A stretch of DNA of 64,000 nt, from the NCBI RefSeq assembly GCF_003711515.1, contig NW_021167089.1:193296-257295 (forward strand), in the 5' to 3' direction. The position numbers and the translations under genes are program-made. Below the pieces are notes generated by a model. That model ran no database searches and was not told where the DNA came from. It saw only the letters and a program-made list of their open reading frames with translations. How positions within the stretch are numbered: position 1 is the first letter of the stretch; each line of letters begins with the position of its first letter. The DNA is from Sodiomyces alkalinus F11 (taxonomy: Eukaryota; Ascomycota; Sordariomycetes; Glomerellales; Plectosphaerellaceae). Shown piece after piece: positions 53,985 through 64,000 of this stretch.

Positions 53985-55796
53985 TCACACTTCACCCCAG
54001 CTGCCCATCGGACCCGTCGACCCAGCAATCACAGACCCGGTCCCCAGGGAACCGCCAATGTCCCAATAGTGCCGCGACGACACGCTGCTCCGGCGCGCCG
54101 ACCGCCTGGTGCTCTGGCTCGCGCAGCTCGACGCATGCCGCAACGCCGACGGGCTCTGCGGCGCCGTGGCCTTGAACGCCCTCCGCTCGGCCGCCGGCCG
54201 CGTGCGGGCCACGAGGGGGTGGTGCTGCCGGACCCGTGCTGCCTTGGCCGCCAGGTCCTGCGTGCTGCAGGTCGCCAAGTGCGACGTGCCCGACGTGAAG
54301 GCCGGCGCAGAAGCCGTGTGGGAGGTGAACCGCGAGCGGAGATAGCGGAACACGAGCTTGACGTCCAGGTCCCGCTCCCATTCCTCCTGCGTGAAGGTGG
54401 TGGTCTCGTCTCGGCGAGGGTGATTTGTTGTGGTCGTCGCCTGCGTGGCCGTTTCCCGAACGTCGACGCCCGCGTCTCGGATGTGGGGGATGTCGATAGG
54501 TTCGGACGCGGCGGGCATGGTGGGCTTAAATTCGGGCATCTTGGCGGATACTTCGTCGGCTCCCAGAGCAGTGGAAGAGGGGCTGGCTGCCGTCTCCGGG
54601 ATGACGGGCAAGCCGGCGTAAGGGATCGGCATCTCTTGCATTCGCGCGTATGTCGAGAACGCACCGGGATGTGGCGACAACTGGCTAATAAGGAAACCCA
54701 GCTCTCTCGCCACGCGGTCGAGCACCTGGATCTGCCAGGGTGACTGGTCGGCCGTAGGCGGTGGGCTGGTGGCTAGACCGGCAGCAGTAATCGCCTTGGG
54801 CGTGGATGAAAGGTCGTCGTCGTCCTCTGACGCGGGCAGAGTTTCGCCAAGTAGGAGGGAGAGCAGCCTGTCGTCGATCCCGATGAGGTCCTTGATGACC
54901 TTTCGCGTGATCTTGGCGAATACGCCCCGGTCGTCCAGCGCTTGCGGGGCTGGCTCTTCGTGCCAATCCATGATTTCCCGGTCTGCCTGTCCCGCAGGAT
55001 CGGAGCTTCCGGGATTTTCCGTCCTTGCTTCGTTGGCCCGCGTGCGATGTCGGGTAGACGGCTGGGACGGGGACTGCGACTGCGACTGCGAAGGGGATGG
55101 CCTCCTCCGCCTCGTTTGTTTATGTATTTCTTCCAAAAGAACGCGACTCTGCTCCAACCGCCATGCTTCAATCCTTTGCATCTTATGTGCCTGCTGCTCC
55201 TGCTCTTCTTGCATCTCCAGCTCGGCGAGTTCGAGGCTCTCCCTCCTCCTCCGAACTCGCCGCGGATTGAACTGTTCGAACAAATAGATCTGCTCCTGGA
55301 TCTCTGTTGCCCCTACAGGCGGGTCTAACCGGAACGACCCGAGCCCGTCGTGAGTGGGGAAAACGGCGGCGTCATGGTGATGGCTAGGAGGTTGCTCGTT
55401 GTACGGGCTCGCGAGCGTGCGGAAATCGGGAAGATGGCTATCTAGGCTGTCGAGCTCGGCATCGTCCTCTACAGAGTCGTCGTCGATAGCAGCCGAGAGA
55501 GTGGCAGACTGTCTAAAGTACGCATCCCGGTTCGAACGAGCTATCGTGTTGAGGCTGCCCAGGTCGCTAATCTGGGACCGTCCTGGCGTAGGGATGGATT
55601 CGCCAGCACTGCTGAGATACGAGGCCGAAGTAGTAGCATCAGCAGCAGCAGGCGAGAAGAGTACCCAGGTCTGCGATTCATCGGGACTGGGTTGCTCTGC
55701 AGATTGGAGGTGACCCGGGTGATTCGAGGAGGGCCTATCGCCGACAGATTGGATGACTCGCTGTAGCGAATGTCGAGTCGGCTGATGGAACGCCAT
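53985..55796 (-). CDS. Hypothetical protein with likely coiled coil
   Basis: Uninterrupted frame of 603 aa from ATG at 55796 (MAFHQPTRHSLQRVIQ); an upstream in-frame Met at 55964 would add 56 residues with a hydrophobic patch and is less likely. Residues are Ser/Asp-rich at the start, followed by a charged helical stretch reading ELAELEMQEEQEQQAHKMQR that suggests a coiled coil, then a basic Arg/Ser run, then a more ordered segment (VFAKITRKVIKDLIGIDDRL and WQIQVLDRVARELGFLI). The C-terminus is Arg/Ser-rich. No signal peptide, membrane segment or named domain is seen. The frame length and the absence of alternatives support a real gene of unknown function. Confidence 0.65.
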   Translation of the reverse strand: MAFHQPTRHSLQRVIQSVGDRPSSNHPGHLQSAEQPSPDESQTWVLFSPAAADATTSASYLSSAGESIPTPGRSQISDLGSLNTIARSNRDAYFRQSATLSAAIDDDSVEDDAELDSLDSHLPDFRTLASPYNEQPPSHHHDAAVFPTHDGLGSFRLDPPVGATEIQEQIYLFEQFNPRRVRRRRESLELAELEMQEEQEQQAHKMQRIEAWRLEQSRVLLEEIHKQTRRRRPSPSQSQSQSPSQPSTRHRTRANEARTENPGSSDPAGQADREIMDWHEEPAPQALDDRGVFAKITRKVIKDLIGIDDRLLSLLLGETLPASEDDDDLSSTPKAITAAGLATSPPPTADQSPWQIQVLDRVARELGFLISQLSPHPGAFSTYARMQEMPIPYAGLPVIPETAASPSSTALGADEVSAKMPEFKPTMPAASEPIDIPHIRDAGVDVRETATQATTTTNHPRRDETTTFTQEEWERDLDVKLVFRYLRSRFTSHTASAPAFTSGTSHLATCSTQDLAAKAARVRQHHPLVARTRPAAERRAFKATAPQSPSALRHASSCASQSTRRSARRSSVSSRHYWDIGGSLGTGSVIAGSTGPMGSWGEV

Positions 55797-57985
55797 GATG
55801 ATCGCTCCCTGCCCCGAGAGGAGGTCGTTGAGGTGGAAGCTCGAATACAAATGTACGAATAGTAGGTACCTTAGGTAGTAAGGGGGTGGGGGGGTGGTCT
55901 GGCTGTTGTCAGGAGTCTTTGATAAGGGGATCCCGATCTGGTTGATAAGGAAGCAACCCAACAACCCCAGGTAGTCACGCGATAAAGAGGGGGGAAACCG
56001 AATATGTCGTCACGCTCCTCACTAAGGTAACAAGTACCGACTCGAAGCCTCGGACGTGGATGTAGGTGAAAAAAAGTAGTCAGAAGAAAGACACCGTGCT
56101 GGAATATGTGGACAGCTATGTCTTCGGGTGGTCTATGGGAAAGTAGGTTGCAGATCATACGTAGAGCATGATATGGGAAGGCGGTGGGTGGGTGTGATGG
56201 AGGAACCCCCAGGTCAAATACCAAATACTGAATCGGTGTGAAGTGGCGGGCGATGAATGGTGACCAGTAGAAAGGGGGATCCCAGTTGACGCCCGTACCC
56301 GTATTCCGTAGGTAATAGGTAAGTAATTAAATTACGGGAGTACGGTTACGGGAGGACGGAGTTGTTTGGGCTGAAATGTCACACGCCAGTGCAAGAAAGA
56401 CGGTTGGGGGACGAGAGGGGCGGCTTGTTAGGACCAACAGCGGTGAGGATGGCGTGTGAAACAAAGGTACTGAGTAAGGTACTCTGTACGGTACAGAGGA
56501 CCAAGGGGAACCAAATCTGTTACCACGAGGCTCGTACCGGTTTGGCTTCCCGTTTTCCCTAAGGTACCTACCTACCTTATTAGTACACTAGTGTACGGAT
56601 ACTTCCTACTTCCTCCCACCATTGCGGGCTGTCTATCCGTATTGCGGACACCGTACGTGATTCATACCTATTTACAAAGTATTACTGGATAATTGCTCTG
56701 CCGCCCTACTGCAACAGATAGACGCACAGTTGCTTTCCTCGTAAACCTTGATGACATCTTTCTGCCCTTGCCATTCTTGTATGATTTCACAGTACCGGCC
56801 CTTTCAGTTCAAGCTCCATAAACTGGTAAATTGGCATAGGTAGTAACATAGTTTACCGTCTCGCCTCATGTTCGCATAATCCGCGAGCACTTCGACGGAT
56901 CTGGTTACCTTTGAGTTTCGAGCTTATTCGAACGGTATCACACTTCCATCGAACTCGTAGATCAGGAATATATCAAGTGGCGACCATCCCTCTGTTTGTA
57001 GTGGTCTTTTCGAATTTCCCTCATATCCTTCGACCCGTATTATCATCGCCGCACTAGCTCTTACCACAGTCACCACCATCGAGGAGGAAATTCTGACGAG
57101 CAAGGTGATGACGACACGGCTCCCAGCAGCAGCGCGACTGGTACCGCTCCGCCGCTCAGAGCCTCAACCCCCAGGCATACCACCAGTTAATGTGAGCCAA
57201 GTACAGAATCATACGAACCCGTGAAGAACCTCGAGGTCCCCCGAGGTTACAACCCTTAAAACGGAAAAGACGGCCGTCATCATCGCTACTCCCTCCGCAG
57301 GCACGAAACAAGGACTTGATCGTTGACGAATATGATGTTGCAACTGTGGAACAGGCCATACCTAGAGCTTCTGGTTGATCCTGTCACAGGTAGTCTGGAT
57401 CACAATCAAGGGAAGCTCCCTTGTCGAGCTCCATGTCTCCCAGCCTGAGACTGCGGCCGAGCCGAACGATGAACTGTTCTTCCGAGTGAGCGAGACAACG
57501 ACCACGAACATGCCCCTATTTGGGTCATGTACGGAATTACTGATCGCCCCGGCTGTTAACCTGACTTCCACTGCTGCCGATCCCTATAACGAGGGAGAAC
57601 CACTCTGTGCAGATACCTGTTTTACAGCATCCGGTCACCTGCCATGTGTGTGGGGCTAGTTCAGATCAGCACCCACTCGGTGACTTGTAGACACTTGGTC
57701 GTCCCCGCCATGCGGGTTGTTGTCATATAAATGTCACAGCAAACCAGAGGCTATCAAACGTTCAGGAAGGTAGCCAGCCGGTCACAAAGTGAGTGATAAC
57801 GAGGGGGACAAAAGGCTGTCTCAAATGGTCGTCCATATGTAATGCCATGGGAATGCGGCTTGATCGAATTCCTATCTGGACCCTATCGCAGCAAGGTCAC
57901 CAAACGGGACCTGCGATCACACTCAAGACGCCAGCCCTGTGAAAAAGAACCCCCATTTTCCCCCTAGCGAAACATGACCCTTCCT
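55797..57985. other. Intergenic, possibly containing a decayed gene
   Basis: No recognisable family. Words of the type aaggtaccta occur near 56560 and 55865. Between about 57060 and 57660 short frames switch between reading frames with plausible protein composition (for example LKRKRRPSSSLLPPQARNKD and QPETAAEPNDELFFRVSETT), separated by stops. This may be a multi-exon gene I cannot resolve or a broken one. Confidence 0.4.
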
Positions 57986-59107
57986 CTAAGCCTCCGCCTC
58001 GAAAGCAGCGGGGAACCGGCGCATGTTCTCCGCGAGACGGCCATGGTTGGCAAGGAACTGGACGTAGGCACCATCGTTCTTGACACGGCCAGCGGCCTTC
58101 TTCTCCAGGTACTCGTCGCGGCGGAGAGGGGTGAAGCCCCAGTTCTTGGAGACGATGATCTTTTGGCGGCCGGGGAACTTGTAGCGGGAGCGGCGGAGAG
58201 CCTCGATGGCGTGGGCACGGTCTGAAGATGACGTTAGTCAGCGACCAGACATCCTCCCCCAAAATAATACTCTATTCAACAGGGAATTAAATGGCTGAGC
58301 GGGAACAACAGGAACTTACTAGAGTCACGAGTGCGAAGGCTCATGAGGATCTGGCCGATGTTGACACGGGCCACGAGGCCGTTGGGCTTGCCCCAGGCAC
58401 CACGCATACCGGTCTGCAGTCTATCGGCACCAGCGCACGACAACATCTTGTTGATGCGGACAACGTGGAAGGGGTGGGCGCGGACGCGAAGGTGGAAACC
58501 TTCCTTGCCTCCGGTCTTGACCATGTACTTGTTGGCGCAGATACGGGCGGCCTCGAGGGCCTCGGAGCTCAGCTGCTCATACTCGTCGGAAACGAGGTGG
58601 ATGCAGAGAGGGAAGTCGTCGACGCTGGCACGCTTGCGGCCAAGATCGAAGATGCGAATCTTGCCGTCGGGGACACCGCGGTTATACCGGGACTTGGGGA
58701 ACGGCTAATTGAAACAAACATGTTAGCGACAATTTCCTGCAGTGTTTCTTTTTTCTTCTTCTTTTTCTTCTTTTTCTTTTCTTCTTCCTCTGTTCGATCT
58801 TTTGCCATCTCTAGAACTGTTGCCGACGCCTAGCCCCAGCCCGGCCACGCATAATCCGTTGATCGCTCCAGAATTCCATCTGACAATGTTTTTCCTCCAG
58901 AAGAAATCATCGTATTTTTCTTTTCTTGTCTTTTCCTCTTCTGACGATCAACGGCGGAGACGGGAGCGCGGGCGAGAAGACGGACGGTCGTCAGAGTGTC
59001 GAGAGCTAGGGCTAGGCGGGCAATCGAGATGCAAGACGACCGTGGGGCGCGAGTGCGCTCACCTTGTTCTTGCAGTACCGGTAGCAACGAGCAGGACGGC
59101 GAGCCAT
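57986..59107 (-). CDS. rpl10: Ribosomal protein uL16 (60S L10)
   Basis: Predicted 221 aa from exons 59063-59107, 58320-58704 and 57986-58221, introns 58705-59062 and 58222-58319. Exon 1 is [15 protein letters not shown]; exon 2 begins [20 protein letters not shown] and contains [20 protein letters not shown]; exon 3 ends [13 protein letters not shown]. The length matches the family exactly. uL16 is a late-joining large-subunit protein needed for peptidyl-transferase centre maturation. The first intron is long (358 nt) and T/C-rich on the coding strand, and it follows the 15th codon, typical of fungal ribosomal protein genes. It faces away from the eL30 gene, with 444 bp between start codons. 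Confidence 0.96.
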
Positions 59108-59551
59108 TTTGTCGGTATTTGCTCACGATCTTCTATGGGGGGGTTGGTTGACTGTGGGAGATGTCCGGGGAGAAGTTGAGGGGAGGGCGGCGGAAATGAC
59201 TTGTCTATCTCTCCACGGACAGTGGGCGGACTCGCTCAAGAACCCACCTGCTTAGAAATTCACCACCTTGGTTGCTGATAAATTCAACGGGTGGCAAGAA
59301 GGTGGCCTCGTTACCCGATGCGGGTCATTAGGGCTTGCGTTATCATAAAGCCGCATGATTGGCTGTCAACTGCGATTGGGGTATCGATGTGGGGCACTTT
59401 CTTCTGGAGATCCACCGACCTGACTTTCCAGGAATAATCCCAACCAGAGTACCAAGAACGTGTGAAACTTTCTTCGTCGCCGACAACGTCCTCGAAATAC
59501 CGCCCAACGACCGACTTGACACCCGGACAGCCGTCAACAAAATCCGTCACA
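59108..59551. promoter_or_regulatory. Shared divergent promoter of uL16 and eL30
   Basis: 444 bp separate the two start codons. A telobox-like TTAGGGCTT lies at 59328-59336, near the middle. Ribosomal protein promoters of many ascomycetes carry TTAGGG-type sites, so this is a plausible shared element, but binding is inferred. No TATA box is obvious. Confidence 0.6.
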
Positions 59552-60439
59552 ATGGCCCCCAAGAAGAGCAAGAAGGACTCGAACAGCATGTACGTACTCA
59601 GGATTTCTTCCCAACCGGTCTCTGGCCCGTTCATCGTCGAAACGGCCGCTACCGAAGCGTCTGTTCCGAGGGCAGGCAGTTCGACTTGAGAATGGGCGAC
59701 ATTGGAAAATGCTCTCTTCGGCACCTCCACTCAGAAATGATTCACCGTGTGTTCAGAGAGAGGAACGTTCATCCGGCTGACTTGGGGTTATGAATAGCAA
59801 CTCGAAGCTGGCTCTTGTTATGAAGAGCGGCCGAGTTGTGCTGGGTTACAAGAGCACTCTCAAGACACTCCGCAACGGCAAGGCCAAGCTGATTCTCATT
59901 GCTGGAAGTTAGTTCACATCTGCTCCCTGTTCTCTATGCGACATTTACTGACCGAGTGCCTTGCAACACAGACACCCCTCCCCTTCGCAAGTCCGAGCTT
60001 GAGTACTACGCCATGGTACGTTCTATTCCGCAGGTTCCATGCTTCAACTACAGAACCACGTCCGCTAACAGTAGCATTACAGCTTTCCAAGGCCCCTGTC
60101 CACCACTTCACCGGCAACAACGTGAGTTCACTCCTTCAATATTTCAAGCCTGGCTTTCAGCCATCGGCGTTCGTTGCTATCGGTCTTGTGGACACCCGTC
60201 CCTTGGCCTGCCCAGCGAAGAAGCCTTATCCAAGGCTTTGGAGGGCCATAAAATTTGCTGACTTACCCCTTTCCAGATCGAGCTCGGCACTGCTTGCGGT
60301 AAGCTCTTCAGGGTACGTTTTCACCGACATCCGTCTCGCCCTAAAAACCTGGACTGTTCTGACTTTGCGCGACCAGGTTGGTGTCATGGCCATCACCGAT
60401 GCCGGTGACTCCGACATCCTTAGCGACCAGCAGGCATAG
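59552..60439 (+). CDS. rpl30: Ribosomal protein eL30 (60S L30)
   Basis: Predicted 109 aa, the usual length, from six short exons: 59552-59589, 59798-59907, 59972-60015, 60083-60121, 60277-60312 and 60377-60439. All junctions are GT..AG and keep phase. The protein reads [66 protein letters not shown], and ends with [17 protein letters not shown]. It binds kink-turn RNA in the large subunit. In yeast eL30 regulates splicing of its own transcript; whether that applies here is unknown, though the early intron after codon 12 is placed similarly. Five introns in 330 coding bases is dense even for a fungal ribosomal gene. Confidence 0.96.
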
Positions 60440-61098
60440 ACGGCTTCAGCGCGTCGAGGCATGGACTAGTAACGGCGTTTGGGAATTCGAGTCGAGGACA
60501 ACAAAAAAAGCTCGGGCATCGCGGATGTATCTTATGACATGGACTAGGCCATGTACGAGGCTTTATACCCCTCTGGATGCAGTTACTTCTGCTCCCGTTA
60601 CGTACAATATGATGACCAATGAAAGACTCCCGTTACACGGCCACCTGAGAGATGAACGATGTGTCATGATTTGAAATCGCCACCTGTCTGCCTTCACCTC
60701 AAGCGTTCACCCGGGCCGGGCTTTCTAGGAGACCAGGCCGGGTTACTTTTGTGTTCTTGCCCAGAGCCTGAACGATCAGCTGAATCACCATATATTCTAC
60801 TACTACGTGTACAACAAACGCCATGCCTACATGTCCTCGTTGAGCCTTCGCCTTTGCTGGGAAATGGCTTCGTGTGTGGATTACAGCCTGTCGTACGCCT
60901 ATCTATACTGCAGATGTAGTGGAATGAACTGTGCCGCTCTATGATGCAAAGTGAAAAAGAACCAAAAAGAATAAAATAAAAAAAAGAGTCGCTTCTGCCT
61001 TAAATGAGCAGCTATGGGAGAAAGACGCGAGCCTGAGACCAATGTCTAGAGTTCCCCCCGGGCTACCATTCCGCATATTCTACCGTGTTGCAACGATT
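60440..61098. other. Intergenic between convergent genes
   Basis: 3' flanks of eL30 and the SUR7-family gene. No coding motif recognised. Confidence 0.5.
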
Positions 61099-62131
61099 TC
61101 ATGATGCAGGGGATACAGGGGATACCGTTGGCTGGGCACTTCGGCGCTTGCGCATGAAATTGGGCAGCTTAGGCACCTGGCCCAAAGAAGACCTCGACGC
61201 CTTCTCCTCCTTGGGGCTCCCACTCCCCTCGGCGGCGTCGGCATTCTCACCAACACCGGAGCGGTCAAGGCGGCAGCAGCAGCCCATGATGGCGTGGACG
61301 AAGAAGGCGACGATGACCATGACGGAGGCGATCCACATGAAGACGAACATGCGGACGCCGATGTCGGCGCGGAGGTTGAGTTCGGACTGGGCGGTGATGG
61401 CGAACTTGGCGGCGAGGCTCATGGCGGTGCCGATGGTGCTGGCGACGGTGACGAGGACGGCGGTGAGGCAGGCCAGGAGGGCGAGGGGCAGGGACCACCA
61501 GCGGGAGCGGAGGGCGACGGGGGTGAGCAGCATGACGATGAAGGCGAGGCAGATGCCGGCGAGGAAGAAGCCGAACATGACCTGCTGGCCGATGCGGAGG
61601 ATGGTGAGGGCGGTGTTGATCTCGGCCGGGAGGGCGATGGAGGCGCCGGAGAGGAGCTGCTCGGTCATGATCTCGACTGGGTTGAACCACCAGCCGGCCG
61701 TGGGGGTGGAGCAGTCGGTGAAGCCCCTGCGGCGTGTTAGTACTTGCCATTCCCGGTAGCGCATTGAACATATGTTTTGAAGTAGTGAGTTTGAAAAAGA
61801 AAAAAAGAAAGGAAAAGAAAAGCAAAAAAGGTCAGAAAGGGGAAAAGAGACGGGTGTTCACTCACTCATCAAGGTAACCTTGGCAAAAGTTCCAGAGACC
61901 AACCTGGTAGAAGTCATGAAGGCCGAGGCTTCGAGCAATGCTATTGAGAAGGACGGCATTGGGAACGGAGACGGGGATGACCTCCGAGACGTCGAGACGG
62001 AAGAAATAGATGTCTGCGAGAATGGGCCTGTTGTAGGTGTTCCCTGTGAGGACGAGGATGAGGAACACGATAGCGATCAAGTAACAGACAGCGGCGACGA
62101 TGACGCTGTTTCGTCGCGCGTTCCTAGTCAT
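61099..62131 (-). CDS. SUR7/PalI-family four-span plasma membrane protein
   Basis: Predicted 297 aa from exons 61866-62131 and 61099-61726; the intron splits a Glu codon so that QGYLDE joins GFTDCS. Four hydrophobic segments occur: near residues 9-29 (VIVAAVCYLIAIVFLILVL), and three in the second exon (QQVMFGFFLAGICLAFIVML, SLPLALLACLTAVLVTV, VRMFVFMWIASVMVIVAFFV). The first loop contains the claudin-like GLWNFCQG...DC pattern typical of SUR7/PalI proteins. The C-terminal tail is basic and cytosolic. Members organise eisosomes or sense ambient pH (PalI/Rim9), or act at cell fusion; I cannot tell which subgroup this is. Confidence 0.88.
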
Positions 62132-64000
62132 GGTAGACGAGAAATAAAGGAAAACACAGAAAGACGATGTGCGCCAGGAGGAGTCTCAGTGTTGAAATTC
62201 GTCGTGATATGGACGTTGACTTTTGTGGTGGAATAGAGCAAAGAGAGATGCCCCTGTTGCTATTAAGGTAGGGGCAAACCGTCGTCGAGGTGAGATGGAG
62301 GAAAAGCCGACAGTAGATGGGGGCTGCTTCCCAGGTACGAAAACAGTACGAATTAAACCGTGCCCAGGTGAGACGAATGTCTTCCGTGAGCCTTTCTGTC
62401 GTCTCCTTAGAACTGACTGGGCTGTTCTTCACGCCCTGAAGAGCAGATGCTTTGTCTTGTTTGGAGCGAGGACGACAGGGTCCATGCGTTTAGTGGTACG
62501 AATAGTACTTTCGTAGTGTACCTACCTAAGGTACAACGTACTTCGTACGTTGTAATTTTAGTCCATCGCCAGTGTCCGTACCTGACCTGAATGTCAGCAC
62601 TGACAATAGGGGTGACGTAGCGCTAATTACAGCAGACCGACCATAGGCTGGCGTCACGCCCAAACCAAAGCGAGGAAAAGTACTTCGTACAATTGTAAGA
62701 GGCGGACCTCCGCCAGCTTCCTTGCATTGGGCCCAGAACATGAACTCGCCAGGCGGTTCGCTATCACCGTTTGCCCCAATTCGTTCTTGTTTCAGGGGAA
62801 GCCAATGTGGCTGTAGCGAAATAATATCGACTTCAATCATCTACACGTGTACACTCCCTACAGAAAATGTACTCCGGATAGAGTATCTGTGTGGCCGGTC
62901 TCTCGGAGTACCTAATTTAAGAAGTGAAAAAAAGAAAAGAAAAGAACAGAAAAGAAGAAGAAGCATCGTCTTTCACAAGGTTGGCCTAGTCGTCAGATGA
63001 CGATAAACGTTGGATTCGAAAGACTTGTCATCCCATTCTGGCATAGGATCACCAATTGGGCAGCAACCTGACCTGACATACGGTGGGCCCAGCGTCCAAG
63101 AATCATTTTCCTTTTGAACCTCAAGTTAAAAGCCGATCTCGCTGGCATAAACAAGCTTTCCATCCCTATATAGCAGATAATATACAGATATCGGTCTCCG
63201 TACAGTGTACTTCGCATCCGTAAGGATGCATGGTGCGGCACACATTCACTGTATGTACCAAGTATTATCACTTTCTAAAATACTTGGCAAAATGACCACG
63301 CGTCCAGCCATTCACCTCAGCCAGTGGCCCAAGTCGTTTGAAACTTGTGCGGGTCGGTGGCAGTGCGTGGGTAAGAGTCTGAGGGATCTGGTCTGGCGGA
63401 CTTGGCATGTCCAATACCTACGAAGCACTGCATGGTAGCCTGGAACAGCTCGCGCAAGCTGGGGAAACGGAAGAAGCGGTTAGCGTAGAAAGCCGGGTTG
63501 CACATCGTATTTCGTTTAAGAAAAGAAAAATGAAAAGAAAACAAAGAAAAGAAAACAAAGAAAAGAAAACAAAGAAAAGAAAACAAAGAAAAGAAAAGAA
63601 AAGAGAACAAGGGACAGAAGAGGAGAGAAACCTTAAATAAAGATAGCGCTTGGATTAGCGCCTACTTGGTAGCGCTGCCTGCACCAGTTGGCGTGTTGAC
63701 CGTTCGGGTTCGGTACCTGAAGAACTTAAGTCTGGACCCCTATCCGTAAGGTACTTACAAAGTATAATGTCATGGCTTATAAGTTAATAAAGTACCTAAA
63801 CAGCAACTTCCCTCTGACTTCACCAGCGTCAATCTCACCTCACCTTTTACTGTAATACCAACATTTAGCATCAATCCAAACAGCTCCGTCTTACGACCGA
63901 CCACACCCAAGCTGCATGCTCTCTCATGCCTCCACTTATCTTTTCCTTTGACAAATCTTAGCCGGAAGGGTGCCATCAAGTTCTGCCAGCCGTCAAAACA
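62132..64000. other. Intergenic to right window edge
   Basis: No family motif. It holds the SUR7-family promoter, palindromic words near 62516-62552 (tacctaaggtac followed by cgtacttcgtacg), an A/G-rich patch near 62925-62960, and a repeat of gaaaacaaagaaaa near 63534-63600 (about five units). A weak tRNA-like stretch near 63640-63725 is discussed under rejected items. Confidence 0.5.
63534..63600. repeat. Tandem repeat gaaaacaaagaaaa
   Basis: About five near-perfect 14-15 bp units, A-rich. Confidence 0.9.

Noticed and set aside
57368..57384. The word tctggttgatcctg resembles the start of 18S rRNA
   Set aside because: Only about 13 bases match; the following bases do not continue as 18S rRNA and no rRNA-length conserved sequence follows.
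63640..63725. tRNA-like stretch: a GCGC/GCGC D-arm around ctacttggta and a TCGGG-TTCGGTA-CCTGA T-arm
   Set aside because: The acceptor ends do not pair and no five-pair anticodon stem with a seven-base loop can be formed. It may be a tRNA-derived remnant or chance.
1..64000. Secondary metabolite cluster around the prenyl diphosphate synthase and transcription factor
   Set aside because: No terpene cyclase, polyketide or peptide synthase, P450 or transporter is recognisable nearby; neighbours are housekeeping genes.
1..64000. CRISPR array or bacterial operon features
   Set aside because: No regularly spaced repeats with unique spacers; spliced genes show that this is a eukaryotic nuclear genome.

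Overview
This window looks like nuclear DNA of a filamentous ascomycete (Pezizomycotina), most probably a Sordariomycete. The evidence is short introns with GT..AG ends and TGCTAAC-like branch sites, fungal-only families (Zn2Cys6/Fungal_trans_2 regulator, SUR7/PalI membrane protein, Pex24/dysferlin peroxin, SIN-type Cdc14), and a transposon degraded by C-to-T changes on both strands in the pattern of repeat-induced point mutation (RIP). The species is not identifiable from the sequence alone. Two assembly gaps (runs of N) lie at 26532-26631 and 41683-41717.

Layout. 1-2334: 5' part of a Zn2Cys6 transcription factor, minus strand, running off the left edge. 4647-6873: patatin-like protein with Gly at the nucleophile position, minus strand. 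8242-15469: one complete LTR retrotransposon of Ty1/Copia order, with paired LTRs, an ATTTC target duplication, no open frame left inside, and near absence of CpA/TpG. 17452-20222: a caspase-like domain fused to C2H2 zinc fingers. 21206-22282: an acidic disordered protein of unknown function. 25039-25278: a 79-residue Cys-containing fungal protein. 26099-26736: a small inverted-repeat element around an AT-rich, RIP-like core and a gap. 26737-32922: gene-poor. 32923-37502: Pom1/DYRK kinase. 39939-41648: peroxisomal membrane peroxin. 42685-43929: geranylgeranyl diphosphate synthase. 46782-47999: Cdc14 of the septation network. 48539-50116: Cys-rich single-pass membrane protein with a polyQ tail. 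52090-53130: Bud32 kinase. 53985-55796: unknown protein with a likely coiled coil. 57986-59107 and 59552-60439: divergent ribosomal protein genes uL16 and eL30 sharing one promoter region. 61099-62131: SUR7/PalI-family protein.

The genes are mostly independent housekeeping and regulatory units, as is usual in fungi. Two sets may be related in function: Pom1 and Cdc14, which both act on the timing or placement of division and lie 9 kb apart, and the uL16/eL30 pair. The accessory interest lies in the RIP-marked transposon, whose RIP edges fall in mirror-image fashion inside its two LTRs and which carries a decayed antisense reading frame, in the inverted-repeat element, in the caspase-like/zinc-finger fusion, and in three introns that contain no stop and keep frame. 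Exon boundaries were worked out by hand from splice motifs and reading-frame phase, with no transcript data.
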